64,000 bases of DNA from Chrysophaeum taylorii (taxonomy: Eukaryota; Sar; Pelagophyceae; Pelagomonadales; Pelagomonadaceae): contig JAQMWT010000129.1 in assembly GCA_029834535.1 (NCBI GenBank), positions 1-64,000 on the forward strand. The letters run 5' to 3'. The notes under the pieces were generated by a model, which saw only the letters and a program-made list of their open reading frames with translations, was not told the origin of the DNA and made no database searches. Each line of letters opens with the position of its first letter. The first letter of the stretch is position 1. The position numbers and the translations under genes were made by a program. Below, one piece after another: positions 52,775 to 62,479 of the stretch.

Positions 52775-53999
52775 CGCGCTCTCTATCCCGCCGACGCTAC
52801 CTCACGCATTATTACTCCGAATAATTGCTTTTGCCTTCGCACTTTCCGCGAACGTTGCGTAGCTAGGGGGGATCTCGTTTGTGCAGCAATGGCGGGGGGC
52901 TTCGCCTCCTGCCGCGCGTCCGAGGAGTACCGAGGGGGGAAATCGCCACTCTGTTCTCCGCGACCAGCGATGCTCCGGCACCACCAAAGCCTCCCGGAGG
53001 AGTCTCTCTATATATCGTGTATAAGAAGTTCTTGGCACGCCGTCATCAAACTGCTGCGTCTACTGAGCGCTCTCTCGCTCTTAGGCTCACGATAATGCCC
53101 TTCGACACGAATCCTCTCCCGACCGGCCATAATAAACACGTCAACAAACGGCGTAGCGTCAATTAAAGGACATACGAGAGGTTTTCCTAGATCAGCTCTC
53201 CTCACGGCGCTCGTGGCTGGCCAAAACACCACCTTCGATGGACCCAAACCGGACTCAAACAGCGGAAACGAACAAAGACTTACGTGCCACCCGCACACCC
53301 GTACGTTCCAAGGAGTACGCACGAGTTTCGAAAAATACGCGGATAACTCAACGCGTAGCAGTCGGTCGGTCGCTCGGTCGGTCGTAATAGAGAGGGGTTC
53401 GGTGCTTGATCAGGGCACGCGGCACCACTCGGACTCGGTAGTAGTCCGCTCGAAAACAGGAACACTCGTTCGTAGGCGCTCATGTGTAGAGTGCCGATCT
53501 CGCATATCTCCACCACTTGTGGCAGGAGGCGCCACTACTCTTATATCCTCCACCACCTGTGGCAGGAGGCGAGACACCGCTGGCTCAGGGGTGTGCGCCT
53601 AGACACGCCGGCACCTCTAGAACCCGAGGTGAACGCGCTAGGCAGGGGGGTACCTCGCTGTGACCGCAAAGAACACGCTCGCCAAGACCTCAAAGTTGAG
53701 GCTCTGGAAGTTGGTTTATGGTAGAAGATACTCCAGTATCTTCATGACGACGTCGTGACGAAGCCATGACGAAAAGGGTGAGGAAATGGCGGTAAGAGCG
53801 GCGCGGTGAGGTGCCAAAGAGATGCCCTGTCTACCGAACCTACAAAACCGGTATCAAAGGTGAGGGTTTAGTTTTAGTACTTTAGTACATGTTTTAAACC
53901 AGTTTAAAACCGGATTTAACTTGGATTTTACCGGTTTAAACATCTTCTCGCGTCCGGTTGACACCGTAACGCTCAGAAAACGTTGGAGGACGTCCGCTT
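52775..53999. other. gene-poor spacer with a short tandem repeat
   Basis: No supported gene. Two imperfect copies of TCCACCACTTGTGGCAGGAG lie at 53505-53531 and 53543-53571, each with an internal palindrome-like CCACCACTTGTGG. The segment around 53820-53945 is AT-rich with several AAACCGG/GGTTTAAA repeats. Confidence 0.5.
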
Positions 54000-54830
54000 G
54001 TGGTCGGGGAGCATTTTCTCTTCCATTTCTCTTCTGTCCCCCACGCTCGCTGCCTCCTGTTGAAGTTGCACACGCTGGTGACCGTTATGGTGACCATGTT
54101 CGAGGGGGGACGGCCCAGGAGTTCGGTAAGCGACTACGTGATCACAACGCCTAAGGAGGGCGGCACGTTCGAATGGAGATGTGCGGCACGCGGCTGCACG
54201 CACGCACGCACGCACGGGCAAAAATTTCAAGCCAACTCAATGGGTTGAGCACATCACCCTGCATTGCAATCACACACCTGACGGCGTTAAGTGCACGCTC
54301 GCGAGCAAGTCGTCAGCTAAGAATATCTCGGGGTGTGTATGGGCCACGAATAAGCGGCCCGCCGCTGTCCACGACCTTCGCGCCTCGACAGCGACATCGT
54401 CCGCGCCTTCGTTGTTGCCAAAGACTGGGACGGCTCCGTCGCAAGTCGTGTCGAAGCAAGCTAGAGTCACCAAAGTCACTGACAGGTGTGATACGCGCCG
54501 TCTAATCTTATCAACGAGAAGATCACCAAACTCATGGTTGGTTGCGCTCTGCCTTTCAGCATCGTCAACACCTTTTTCTCCATCGATATGATCAAGGCGC
54601 TCAACGCGGCCTACGTCAAGCACTTGCCCAAGTCCGAGCCCTTTCGGCGCACGTGGGCGCAACGGCTTTTTGAAGAGACCGTACATAATATCAACAAGAT
54701 GTGGTTCGCCACCGGCAACTTCGCTCGAACCATTGGGTTCGACGGCTTAAAGACCGAGGCCGGCGCTCAACTCGGGGTTAGCACGAAGAGTGTACATGGT
54801 GAGCTGACGTGGCGGTACGAAACCTAAACC
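54000..54830 (+). pseudogene. hAT transposase remnant with BED zinc finger
   Basis: Plus-strand pieces in order: RSSVSDYVITTPKEGGTFEW with RCAARGC, then TQWVEHITLHCNHTPDGVKC (together a BED-type finger pattern). The piece at 54534-54827 reads LPFSIVNTFFSIDMIKALNA followed by FARTIGFDGLKTEAGAQL, like the start of the hAT transposase core (position equivalent to LTFDGW). The pieces sit in different frames and the catalytic C-terminus is absent, so it is dead. No terminal repeats were found by eye. Confidence 0.6.
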
Positions 54831-54859
54831 CCCATATTTGATGTTGTTTTTTACCGAAA

Positions 54860-55290
54860 ACAAAAAAAAAAAAAAAAAAAAAACTTTTCGAAAAGTTTAA
54901 ACTACACCTGTAAAAAAACGAGAGGTACGGTCACCCAGCAGTTGGAGAAGCCGGCGTGCACGGAAGTGCCTTGGATGCGGATAGACGCAGACACAGCTAG
55001 ACACCCGGCATGGACGTCTCGCTGGTGCGGCTACGCAGACGGGCTTTTTTACCCGGCTCCGTGGCAGATGCTGACAGCCCAGATGCGGACACGCTACGGA
55101 TGCGGATAAAACGCGGATGCGGACACGCCGCGGATACGGGTTGCGCTGCTGCGAGCAGACGCGGATAGCCCGTGCGAAACGGGCGGATGCGACACCACCG
55201 CGGATGCTGATAGCCCGGCCACGACCTGATACGGTTAGAACATGGACTCGGATGACCAGCGGATGCGGACACCTCACGGATGCGTTAAAG
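54860..55290. repeat. A-run and degenerate GCGGATGCGGACAC minisatellite
   Basis: An A run at 54863-54884 is followed from about 54950 by degenerate copies of GCGGATGCGGACAC and CGCGGATACGG with variants GCGGATAGCCCG. The unit length is irregular, about 15 to 30 bp. No coding frame is believable. Confidence 0.7.
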
Positions 55291-55413
55291 TGCCCGTGAG
55301 CTTACTTACAAGTTCTTTTTGTGCGGTTAAAGTGCGTCGTCCTCTGTGGTCCATTCGGTCATTCCGTGTGATCCTCCAAGCTCTCGCTCTTTCGAGCCCG
55401 GGATTTGCTCGCC

Positions 55414-56277
55414 TTAACAAAAACAACGACGACAATAAAGAGATTGCGCTTCTCCGGACGAAGGCCGCTTCGTCCACGTTCCTGCTGGTACGTCGCGTGG
55501 GTCGTAAAATGCACACCCCGTTATCATGAGTAAGTTGTTTGATCGGCTATGGCGCTGACGCCCGTGTTGTCGAGGCGATCTTGCGCAAAAATAATAACTT
55601 TCCTCCAGCATGATGCTGCCTCTGATCCCCCCCCCCTCGTGGCACTCGGCGCAGCCTTCTGTACCCCAATCCAAATTTAGCAATGGGCGTTCAAAAAGCC
55701 CCAGCAGTGAGCGCGCGAAGTATCCCTCGGGAGGGATGTGACTTCCTACGAGGTAAGAGACCGCAAGTTTCGTCGCACAAGCACAACACCTATGCGCATC
55801 TTCGTGCTGAAACTTGGAAAGCCGCGCTATGATCTCCGCCGTTGTTTGAGGTAGGACATAGTAAGTGACCGCGGCGATAACGACAGAGAACAGCGACGGG
55901 TGCGCCAAACCGTATTTGAACCACGCAGATTGCATGTCCGCTTTTTCGTACTTCTGCACGGGTCCAGAGAACTCGCAGACGCGCCCCCAGAGCACATAGA
56001 TCCACCACCCACGCGACTGCACGAAGACGTCTAACGAATAGAGCGCATTCACAAATATTAGTAGTCGCCAGCCCACCCACGCAATCCACCACTTCGACCA
56101 GGCCGGTGGCCGCTCTAACCCGCTAAAGAGCAATAACACTTCACCTCGGTGTTCCTCACCTTTTATCTCTTGATCTAGAACCCCACCTTCTTTTATCTCT
56201 TGATTCTCCTCTTCGTCCCCCTCCTCTTCGACAATGAATGATCGCCTTAGTTCTCCACATGCTTCACGCACAACCAT
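55414..56277 (-). CDS. hypothetical membrane protein
   Basis: The 287-residue frame starts with an acidic section (VEEEGDEEENQEIKEGG), then hydrophobic spans WWIAWVGWRLLIFVNALYSL and SLFSVVIAAVTYYVL. A Cys-containing segment (DAHRCCACATKLAVSYLVGS) follows. The residues after about 225 look non-coding, so the true 3' end may be spliced or earlier. No family is recognised. Confidence 0.4.
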   Translation of the reverse strand: MVVREACGELRRSFIVEEEGDEEENQEIKEGGVLDQEIKGEEHRGEVLLLFSGLERPPAWSKWWIAWVGWRLLIFVNALYSLDVFVQSRGWWIYVLWGRVCEFSGPVQKYEKADMQSAWFKYGLAHPSLFSVVIAAVTYYVLPQTTAEIIARLSKFQHEDAHRCCACATKLAVSYLVGSHIPPEGYFARSLLGLFERPLLNLDWGTEGCAECHEGGGIRGSIMLEESYYFCARSPRQHGRQRHSRSNNLLMITGCAFYDPRDVPAGTWTKRPSSGEAQSLYCRRCFC

Positions 56278-57733
56278 TACGGTATCTGCGTTTTGACCGA
56301 TCTGATACTTACCCTTTATCGAGTACTCGCTGTTGACATCATCCGGTACCTTATCATTCGTATCTGCTTCTCAAGTCCCTCAATACGAGCTAAGCCTCGT
56401 TTCATGATGTCGCCTTTCAACAAAAACATTTGCTTATTGCTATTCTCCGAAACTGTCGACTTTAAGAAAAGGAAGAAAAAGATTCAATATGAATTTTTTT
56501 TTGTGGTAAAAAAATAAGCAAGAGACGAAGCGAAAAAACCCGAGAAGAAAAAAAAAGTAACGAGGGTTCTCAAAAAGTCACACAGATAGCGCCAACACGA
56601 CGGGATCAGGAATTAGCGCCACTACATTGAACCAGAACAGCGCCGTGATGTAAGCCACTACTAGAAAGTACTAGCTAGATGTGACCCGCCACGCAACGAT
56701 AGACCAGGTTCTTCTTCTTTATATTATTGGTCAGCTACTCCTAGGCTCAAAGAGTCAGAATCGTACAGCGCAGACTGAGCAATTCGTAGTGAAGCAAAGT
56801 AGAGAGAACAGAGAGAAGGGCGAAGAAGAAGCAAGAAAGCGCAAGGCGGGAGGCAGATGTAGTAGGGGAGGGACAGAGAGAAAAAAGTTAGCACAGCAAA
56901 AAAAGAAGCAGGAAAAGACCCAGAGAAAAAGAAAGCAAAATGGAGAGGAGACAGGGTGAAGGAATGTACATGAAGGGGTGACTCAAGAAGATGTCAAAGG
57001 AATAAACAAAGGAATAACCGAGCCTGTGAAGAAAGACACCAGATGACGACGCTCGGAGACGGTCGCAGCACGATGCCAGGCCTCTCAAACGCCGCGCCAT
57101 AGTTTGGAGTTTCGGGCGAGGTGGCCAAATGTCGCCAGAACACAGGGGACCACACGTCTTGAGCATCAACGGCGCAAGCAACAAGGATGTCACTAAGCGC
57201 CGCCGGCAAACGACCGCACACGAAGTAATAAGCAGCGTCGGTGCCATATGCAAGGGTGAAAGCATGCGCGTCCACAAATCAAGAGTAAGGGCGAACTGAG
57301 CAGAAAGACGGGAAGTCAACCAGTCTTGCAAAATTGTGCTCGCGAGAGTGTACAAGAGGAGTAAGTAGCACCAGAGTAGCCACATAACTCCATCTCGCTA
57401 TCGTCAGAGTGGGACGTGGGCATACTAGAGTCAAAATTTGGTTTTCGAAGTGACTCGGAAGAAAGGACCCCTGTTGTGGGGGGCGACAAGAGCGACACGA
57501 GTGATGAAGGACATGAACCCCCCGGAGAAAAAAAAGAGGGCAGCAGAGCGCTGTCGAGTGGCCAGTCAAGCTGCATGGCGCGTGTCATCAAAAACACTTA
57601 TAAGCAGTGAGATTAGTAAACCGCCCGCTGCCCCCGTGGCACTGGCGTGGCAGTCCGATAAGACAGGCAGTGCTATAGCGCGGAGCCACACAAGCTTCTA
57701 AAAGAACGAGATCCAAGCCCAGAAGACGCAAGT
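56278..57733. other. A/G-rich gene-poor region
   Basis: Purine-rich tracts (56460-56580 and 56790-56960) and short minus-strand frames (56888-57600), the latter rich in Leu and Cys with no family likeness. No repeat shared with the rest of the window was noticed. Confidence 0.4.
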
Positions 57734-58678
57734 TCATCGACTTCCGGGGTTAAGGCCAAGGGAGGTGTCGACAAAGGTGTGGGCGGGGTCGAGGGTGAAC
57801 CAGAGGGCGAGGACGAAGCGCGAGCCTAGGGTGACCCGTCGCGCTCGGTGGAGGTTGTCGAGGCCCGAGGAGAAGGCGATGAGCATGCCGGCCTCCGGGT
57901 GCACGAGGGTGCGCGTATTAGGTCCGTCGAAGAACTCGAGGGCGCCACCTTGGAAGTCTCGGGCGTGGGTGGAGAGGTAGACGAGTGCCGAGTAGTCGTA
58001 AGCGGCAATGTTTGCCTTGTCTACGTGGGGTTTCCAGTAGACGTGGGAGGCGTTGAGCTGGAAGGGGCCTTGCCTCGGCGGCGCCTCGAGGCGCGTGATG
58101 AGTCCGCCCGCGGCGTAGATTCGTGGGGCGCCGAAGTGGGAGGAAACAAAATCTCTCGCGCGTTCGAGGATAGTCGTCGCGAGATCAAAGGTTCCGGGAA
58201 CGGCGTCGTCGAGCCGGAGGCCCGTCGCGGCGTCGAGGGCCATCGACGTCGATCCGCCTTGATGATAGAGGCCGTCCATGGCAGCGTCGGCCGCGCCGCG
58301 CAGCCGGGCGGCGTCGTCGGGCGAGGCGAAGTTGCGCTCGACGACGCGCCCGCATCGAAGCTCGCCGCACTCGGTCGTAAGCGCCTGAAACTCGCGCTCG
58401 GTGCCCTCATCTGCGCACTCAGCAATGAGTTCGGCCTGCGCGGCCTGCCAGACTTGGTGCTCCGCCTTGGCCTCGACAGCTCGCCGCGTCGCCTCCTCGA
58501 GGCCCCGTGCTACAAACGAGTCCACAAACGACGCCAGGGAGACAGCATTACCGTCGTCGTACGCAGCCCTCGCCTCCGCCTCGAGGTTGGCAATCAAGGC
58601 CTCCACTACGGCGTCCTCGTTCGCCCGCGAAGCGGCGGCCCACGCTGCGAGAACATGTACCCAAAAACAACGGTACAT
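57734..58678 (-). CDS. secretory 2OG-Fe(II) dioxygenase (prolyl-hydroxylase-like)
   Basis: 314 residues from the Met opening a signal peptide or anchor (MYRCFWVHVLAAWAAASRA). The following helix (about 20-110) is Ala/Glu-rich. The catalytic jelly roll lies at about 215-305: YWKPHVDKANIAAYDYSALV gives the H-x-D iron ligands, DFQGGALEFFDG follows, NLHRARRVTLGSRFVLALWF gives the distal His and the 2OG-binding Arg. The spacing and sequence recall OGFOD3 and prolyl 3-hydroxylase-like proteins. The substrate is unknown. The 73 upstream in-frame codons overlap repeat DNA and are discounted. Confidence 0.85.
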   Translation of the reverse strand: MYRCFWVHVLAAWAAASRANEDAVVEALIANLEAEARAAYDDGNAVSLASFVDSFVARGLEEATRRAVEAKAEHQVWQAAQAELIAECADEGTEREFQALTTECGELRCGRVVERNFASPDDAARLRGAADAAMDGLYHQGGSTSMALDAATGLRLDDAVPGTFDLATTILERARDFVSSHFGAPRIYAAGGLITRLEAPPRQGPFQLNASHVYWKPHVDKANIAAYDYSALVYLSTHARDFQGGALEFFDGPNTRTLVHPEAGMLIAFSSGLDNLHRARRVTLGSRFVLALWFTLDPAHTFVDTSLGLNPGSR

Positions 58679-58819
58679 TATTGTACTTCTGTACGGATTC
58701 GACATTTCAACACTTTTTCGAGCCATGTCGCCGCCTCGGACAGCCCCACCCAGGCCGCCCGAGCCAAGCAGGACGTCACACTTCGTCGCACATAAGTCCG
58801 GCGGCAGCATGCGTACGAA

Positions 58820-59300
58820 CTTTGGGCGGGGCCCGTCCTCTCTTCGCCTGCCTCGCGGCTCGGCGATGACCCCGACTAGGCCCCGCCTTTCAGGCACCCC
58901 CCTCGTCAGGGTCGGATAAGAAAGTTCGTACGAGCCGTTAACTATGTTTCAGTTTGTACTAAGACATACTCAACGGATCGCTGAGCTTTGTTCATTTGTA
59001 CTCAAGCAGTATGTGCCGCCACGCCGCGAGATCGTCGCGATGGAACTAGTCCCCATAGTGAAGTCGGCATCCTTTCGTCCCCTCACGCAAAAAAAGGGAA
59101 AAGCCCACGCGTTGTAGGACCCGTCGTTGCGGCGCGGGCTAGTCTCGTTTTCTTATCCGACCCTACCCTCGTCTTTGCTCCCACACCAGAACGGGATACC
59201 CACTTCCGCCTACCAGGCACATCCCTCATGTCCTCACACAACGCACCAAATTCCTCAAGCCCCCACACGCACAACCCCCCTCTTAGCAGTCGACCTATGA
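58820..59300. repeat. dispersed repeat copy shared with 9001-9170, interrupted by a MITE
   Basis: CGGGGCCCGTCCTCTCTTCG and CGGCGATGACCCCGACTAGG (58825-58880), and further on CAGGCACATCCCTCATG and CCCCTCTTAGCAGTCGAC (59212-59300), match 9001-9167 in order. The MITE at 58908-59166 interrupts this copy. The repeat lies in the 5' flank of the dioxygenase gene. Confidence 0.7.
58908..59166. mobile_element. hAT-like MITE, copy 2
   Basis: Near-identical to copy 1 (7852-8109) in the same orientation, with the same inverted ends AGGGTCGGATAAGAAA and TTTCTTATCCGACCCT. It is flanked by an 8-bp duplication, CCCTCGTC, different from copy 1, so these are two independent insertions. Confidence 0.88.
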
Positions 59301-60754
59301 TTAAAGATCTTTTTGGGAAGGGGGAAGGGGAAATCGAATATCCTCTTGGGCTCTCCGTCAAGGTACCAGTGACCCCGGGCCTTGACGCGCCCGCATGACT
59401 TTTAAACACTATGCCTGAAGTTGGTGACCCCGTGGCAACCCCAACGCTCGCGCGCAAGCGGGTAATCCTCCGCGGAGCCGAAGCTACGCCAATCGACATA
59501 GGAAATGGTCCTGCATCTTCCCGGGACTTCCTCCGGATTTCTGTCCGCGCGCGGCGAACATTGGGACGGCGCGGGTAGTGGCTACATTGTTTTGCGCCGG
59601 GCTCGAGAAACAATGGCGTTGGATATAGTGCCCAGTGTCACTGGGTGCACGACACACGGCGCCCGCGTACAGAATAATACACTTAACCACACCCTCCCTG
59701 AGCTCCTCGATTACCACTTCCCTGGGATGGTTGGCGCTTAGCCTGTTATGTGTCCGGTGTGTAGAGTCGAGCGGGCTGTGGTTGGCGCTCGCGTGGAAGC
59801 CTCCGGGGTAGAGCACGCCATGTCAACGCGCACGGATGATCGACTCACACAACGATATCACGATGTCGATCTGGTTCAACGCGCGTTCAGCCTTCTTGAC
59901 CTCGGGCTTGAGGCCAGCATCGGCTCGCTCGACGACGGATTCTTTTCGGCAACGCGGTTTCAAACAGCCCCGATTTTGAAAGCCAACCTCGACGGGCGGC
60001 CATTGATCGACGAGGACTTGTGCCCGGCGTTGTGCTTCTCGAGTCGAGAGGACGGACCGCACGAGGATCCAGTTAACACGTCGTGGTGCTAGTTCTCGAG
60101 GATGTAAACGTAGTAAGAACCGTTGTCTACGGACTCATCGTTTATCATGGAAAAGAGAGCGGGCGGCATCCTTCGTCGCTTGGAGGCGTCAGCTTCATCG
60201 CATCACTGTCGGTCGCCTCGGCCACAAGTCTGCGCTTGGAGAGCTCGGATGTAAAAGCGCAACCACGCCAGCGGTGCGATAGTGCCGTCGATTTGTTGGG
60301 AGGCTCGTCTTCATCATCGTCGAAGGTGCAGTCATGCACCCTTACATCGTCCTCTTAGTCGCTATCACGGTTGCTACATTCTGCCGCCAAATCGATGCAT
60401 CACTCTGAATCCCCCATAACAACTTCGTTCGTTGTTGTTGTTGAAGCCTGTGGGGGGGGTTTCTTTCTGCAGATTGGGCGTCGTCCAGCACGGGGGGGGT
60501 CGAGGGCGCGTCGATCGGCGCCTAGGTGGTTCGCAAACGAGCGCGGGTAACACCCTGCAGCCACTCCGTAGTCCTGCAGCCACTCCGTAGTTCTTATTTC
60601 AACAAGTCTAGATGTCTGCTAAAGGCGTCTCCAAACAAACTCCACTTGGGCGCGCGCGCCGATCGGCGCGGCTTTCCACCCCCCAGAACGTCAAAACTCA
60701 AGTTGAACCTTAAACCCGGACCTGGGCTTCGCAGGCGCATGGTCGCGATACTTA
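59301..60754. other. gene-poor spacer with a 19-bp tandem repeat
   Basis: A frame at 59748-60092 and a few others have no family likeness. Two exact 19-bp copies of CCTGCAGCCACTCCGTAGT start at 60554 and 60573. G runs occur at 60451-60505. Confidence 0.5.
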
Positions 60755-61519
60755 CTATCGAGCCCAAGCAAGGAGGTCCGGGCGGGGGGGCTGGAAAGTG
60801 GTGCCAAAGAGGAAGTTGGCCCCCAGGATGACGGGGTCGTCGTTGTGGGCAACGCCAACGCGGAGCTTGAGGACGGCACAGTTAGCGACGAGGTTCGCGT
60901 GGAAGTCGGCGTAGTCCGGTTCCTGGGCGAAGCGGCGGAAGATCTCCCGAATAGCCCTCGAGTGGCCGACGTAGACGCAGGGGGCAGCGGCCGCGCGGGC
61001 GTGGAGATCGAGGAGGAGGCGGCGAAGGCGGCGGTCGACAGAGGCGGTCGACTCGGCGACGGTCCACCACTCCTCGAGGTCGATCGCGCGGGTGTCGACG
61101 TCGACGCGCGAGCCGACCTCGCGTCGCAACTCGGCCTCGATGAGCGACCGCGCCGTCCCAACAGAGTCGCGCGCGAAGACCGGAGCGGCACAAGGCTCGC
61201 GTCCGTCGGGAAGGGCGACGACGCGCGACGCGCCGAGGGCGAGGTGCGCCGTCTGGAGCGCGCGACGGAGCGGCGACGCGAGGGGCTCTGCTTTGGCGAT
61301 GGCGACGGCGTCGCGGTCGCGCGATGCGCGCCAACGCTCGATGCTCGAACGGAGGGCGAGGCACTGCTCGAGGCCCCTCGAGGAAAGGCCGTGGTCGCAC
61401 TCGCGCAGGAGCGCGGCGAGCGAGTACGCCTTGGCCCCCGCGTTGTACCGCGACTCGGCATGCCGAATCAGGTACACCGTGCGCTCCGCCATCGCCGCCG
61501 CGACCGCCACCAACAACAT
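60755..61519 (-). CDS. histidine phosphatase (phosphoglycerate mutase) family protein
   Basis: 254 residues from the Met of MLLVAVAAAMAERTVYLIRH; an internal Met 9 codons on is an alternative, and the 41 upstream codons are translated repeat module, so they are discounted. The catalytic LIRHAESRYN is near residues 15-25, SPLRRALQTAHLAL near 80, a Glu in DLEEWW further on, and the second His in VYVGHSRAIREIF near 200. This is the two-histidine phosphatase core. Relatives act on sugar phosphates or proteins; the substrate is unknown. It is divergent from the LYR gene, 136 bp apart. Confidence 0.85.
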   Translation of the reverse strand: MLLVAVAAAMAERTVYLIRHAESRYNAGAKAYSLAALLRECDHGLSSRGLEQCLALRSSIERWRASRDRDAVAIAKAEPLASPLRRALQTAHLALGASRVVALPDGREPCAAPVFARDSVGTARSLIEAELRREVGSRVDVDTRAIDLEEWWTVAESTASVDRRLRRLLLDLHARAAAAPCVYVGHSRAIREIFRRFAQEPDYADFHANLVANCAVLKLRVGVAHNDDPVILGANFLFGTTFQPPRPDLLAWAR

Positions 61520-61655
61520 CCACAAGGGTATTTTTCTGCCCTCTGCGTGGGTTTCAGAGTAAACTCTAAGGTTAGCGAAGGTGCGCTGATCAAGGCAGCC
61601 TAGATTGGCAGGGGTGAGAGCGTCGAGCTGAAAGGGGTGCATGGGTTAGAAACCG
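61520..61655. promoter_or_regulatory. divergent promoter containing the Helitron-array module
   Basis: 61556-61640 reads AGAGTAAACTCTAAGGTTAG, then GTGCGCTGATCAAGGCAGCC and TAGATTGGCAGGGGTGAGAG, then GTCGAGCTGAAAGG. The same blocks in the same order stand 5' of DPH5 and in the minisatellite arrays. It fills most of the space between the two start codons, so it should include core promoter sequence for one or both genes. Confidence 0.5.
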
Positions 61656-61889
61656 ATGCTTCTCGAGCGGACCACCCTCAACCTCTATCGCGACTGCCTC
61701 AAGCTCGCCAAGCACATCGGTGGAGACTCCCCAAAAGGCCAGCAGCTCCGCGCCATCGCCCGCAACGCCTTTCGCAAGCACGCGAACGAGACAGACCCGG
61801 CGCGCATCGAGAGCCTCCGGGCCGACGCCGTTCGCGCCCTCTCGAACTATCTCGTCATGAAGACACTCGCCGACAAGCCCAAGCAATGA
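61656..61889 (+). CDS. LYR-motif (complex 1 LYR family) protein
   Basis: 77 residues. MLLERTTLNLYRDCLKLAKH carries L-Y-R at positions 10-12; AIARNAFRKHANETDP holds the conserved Phe, and the rest is helical, ending KTLADKPKQ. This matches the small three-helix LYRM proteins, which bind acyl-carrier protein and help Fe-S delivery or respiratory complex assembly in mitochondria. Which member it is cannot be told. It is intronless and divergent from the phosphatase gene. Confidence 0.85.
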   Translation: MLLERTTLNLYRDCLKLAKHIGGDSPKGQQLRAIARNAFRKHANETDPARIESLRADAVRALSNYLVMKTLADKPKQ

Positions 61890-62479
61890 ACCCTCGGCCC
61901 TCCCCCCCTTCCGCGCAATGGGGTGTGCCTGGTGGGCCCGCTCTCCGTCCGGAGACAAAGGGTTCTTTGCTGCCTCTTCTTCACGGGAGACTACTTGATA
62001 ATCGCACTCAAAAGCTCGACGACACACCCGTCCTCAGTTTAGGGCAGCCGCACGTTTCCACGCGCGCATTGTTAGTCGCCGATCGTCATGAGACGAGACG
62101 TTGCGCTCCCTTGGGGTGCCAATTATGAATATTACGTCCCAACCGCTATGCTTTCTGCGCGTCGTGCACACCGAATAAATAACTCCGCACTCTGCGGTGC
62201 CTACGCCGTTCCTGCCAGCTTCTTCTGTTCTTGCCCGTTTTGCCTCTTGGTGTCTGCTCCGGGGAGGGGAGAGCGCGTGGGATAATAACATTCAATATTC
62301 ATGCTGGCTCTAAACTAGATGACTCACCTGTGGCGCCGCGAATGGCGCCCCATGGTGACATGTTTTGTCAGGTTGTTAGAAGGCGTGACACGTATCCTTA
62401 CCCTGATATCTTGCTTGATATATCTAGCCTTTCTGTTATTCACGGCATACGTGACGTCACATAAACTCGCGCCCATGGT
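61890..62479. other. intergenic region with an overlapping upstream start
   Basis: No gene is recognised between the LYR and RGS genes. At 62475-62489 a five-codon upstream frame (ATGGTATGGGGCTAG) overlaps the RGS start codon at 62480 in another frame, and could lower or gate its translation. Confidence 0.4.

Noticed and set aside
54863-54884. A run taken as a poly(A) tail of a LINE or retrocopy
   Set aside because: No RT, ORF or target duplication is found upstream; the neighbour is a hAT remnant, which has no poly(A) tail.
61520-61642. 41-codon N-terminal extension of the histidine phosphatase
   Set aside because: It is the translation of the repeat module also found in non-coding arrays.
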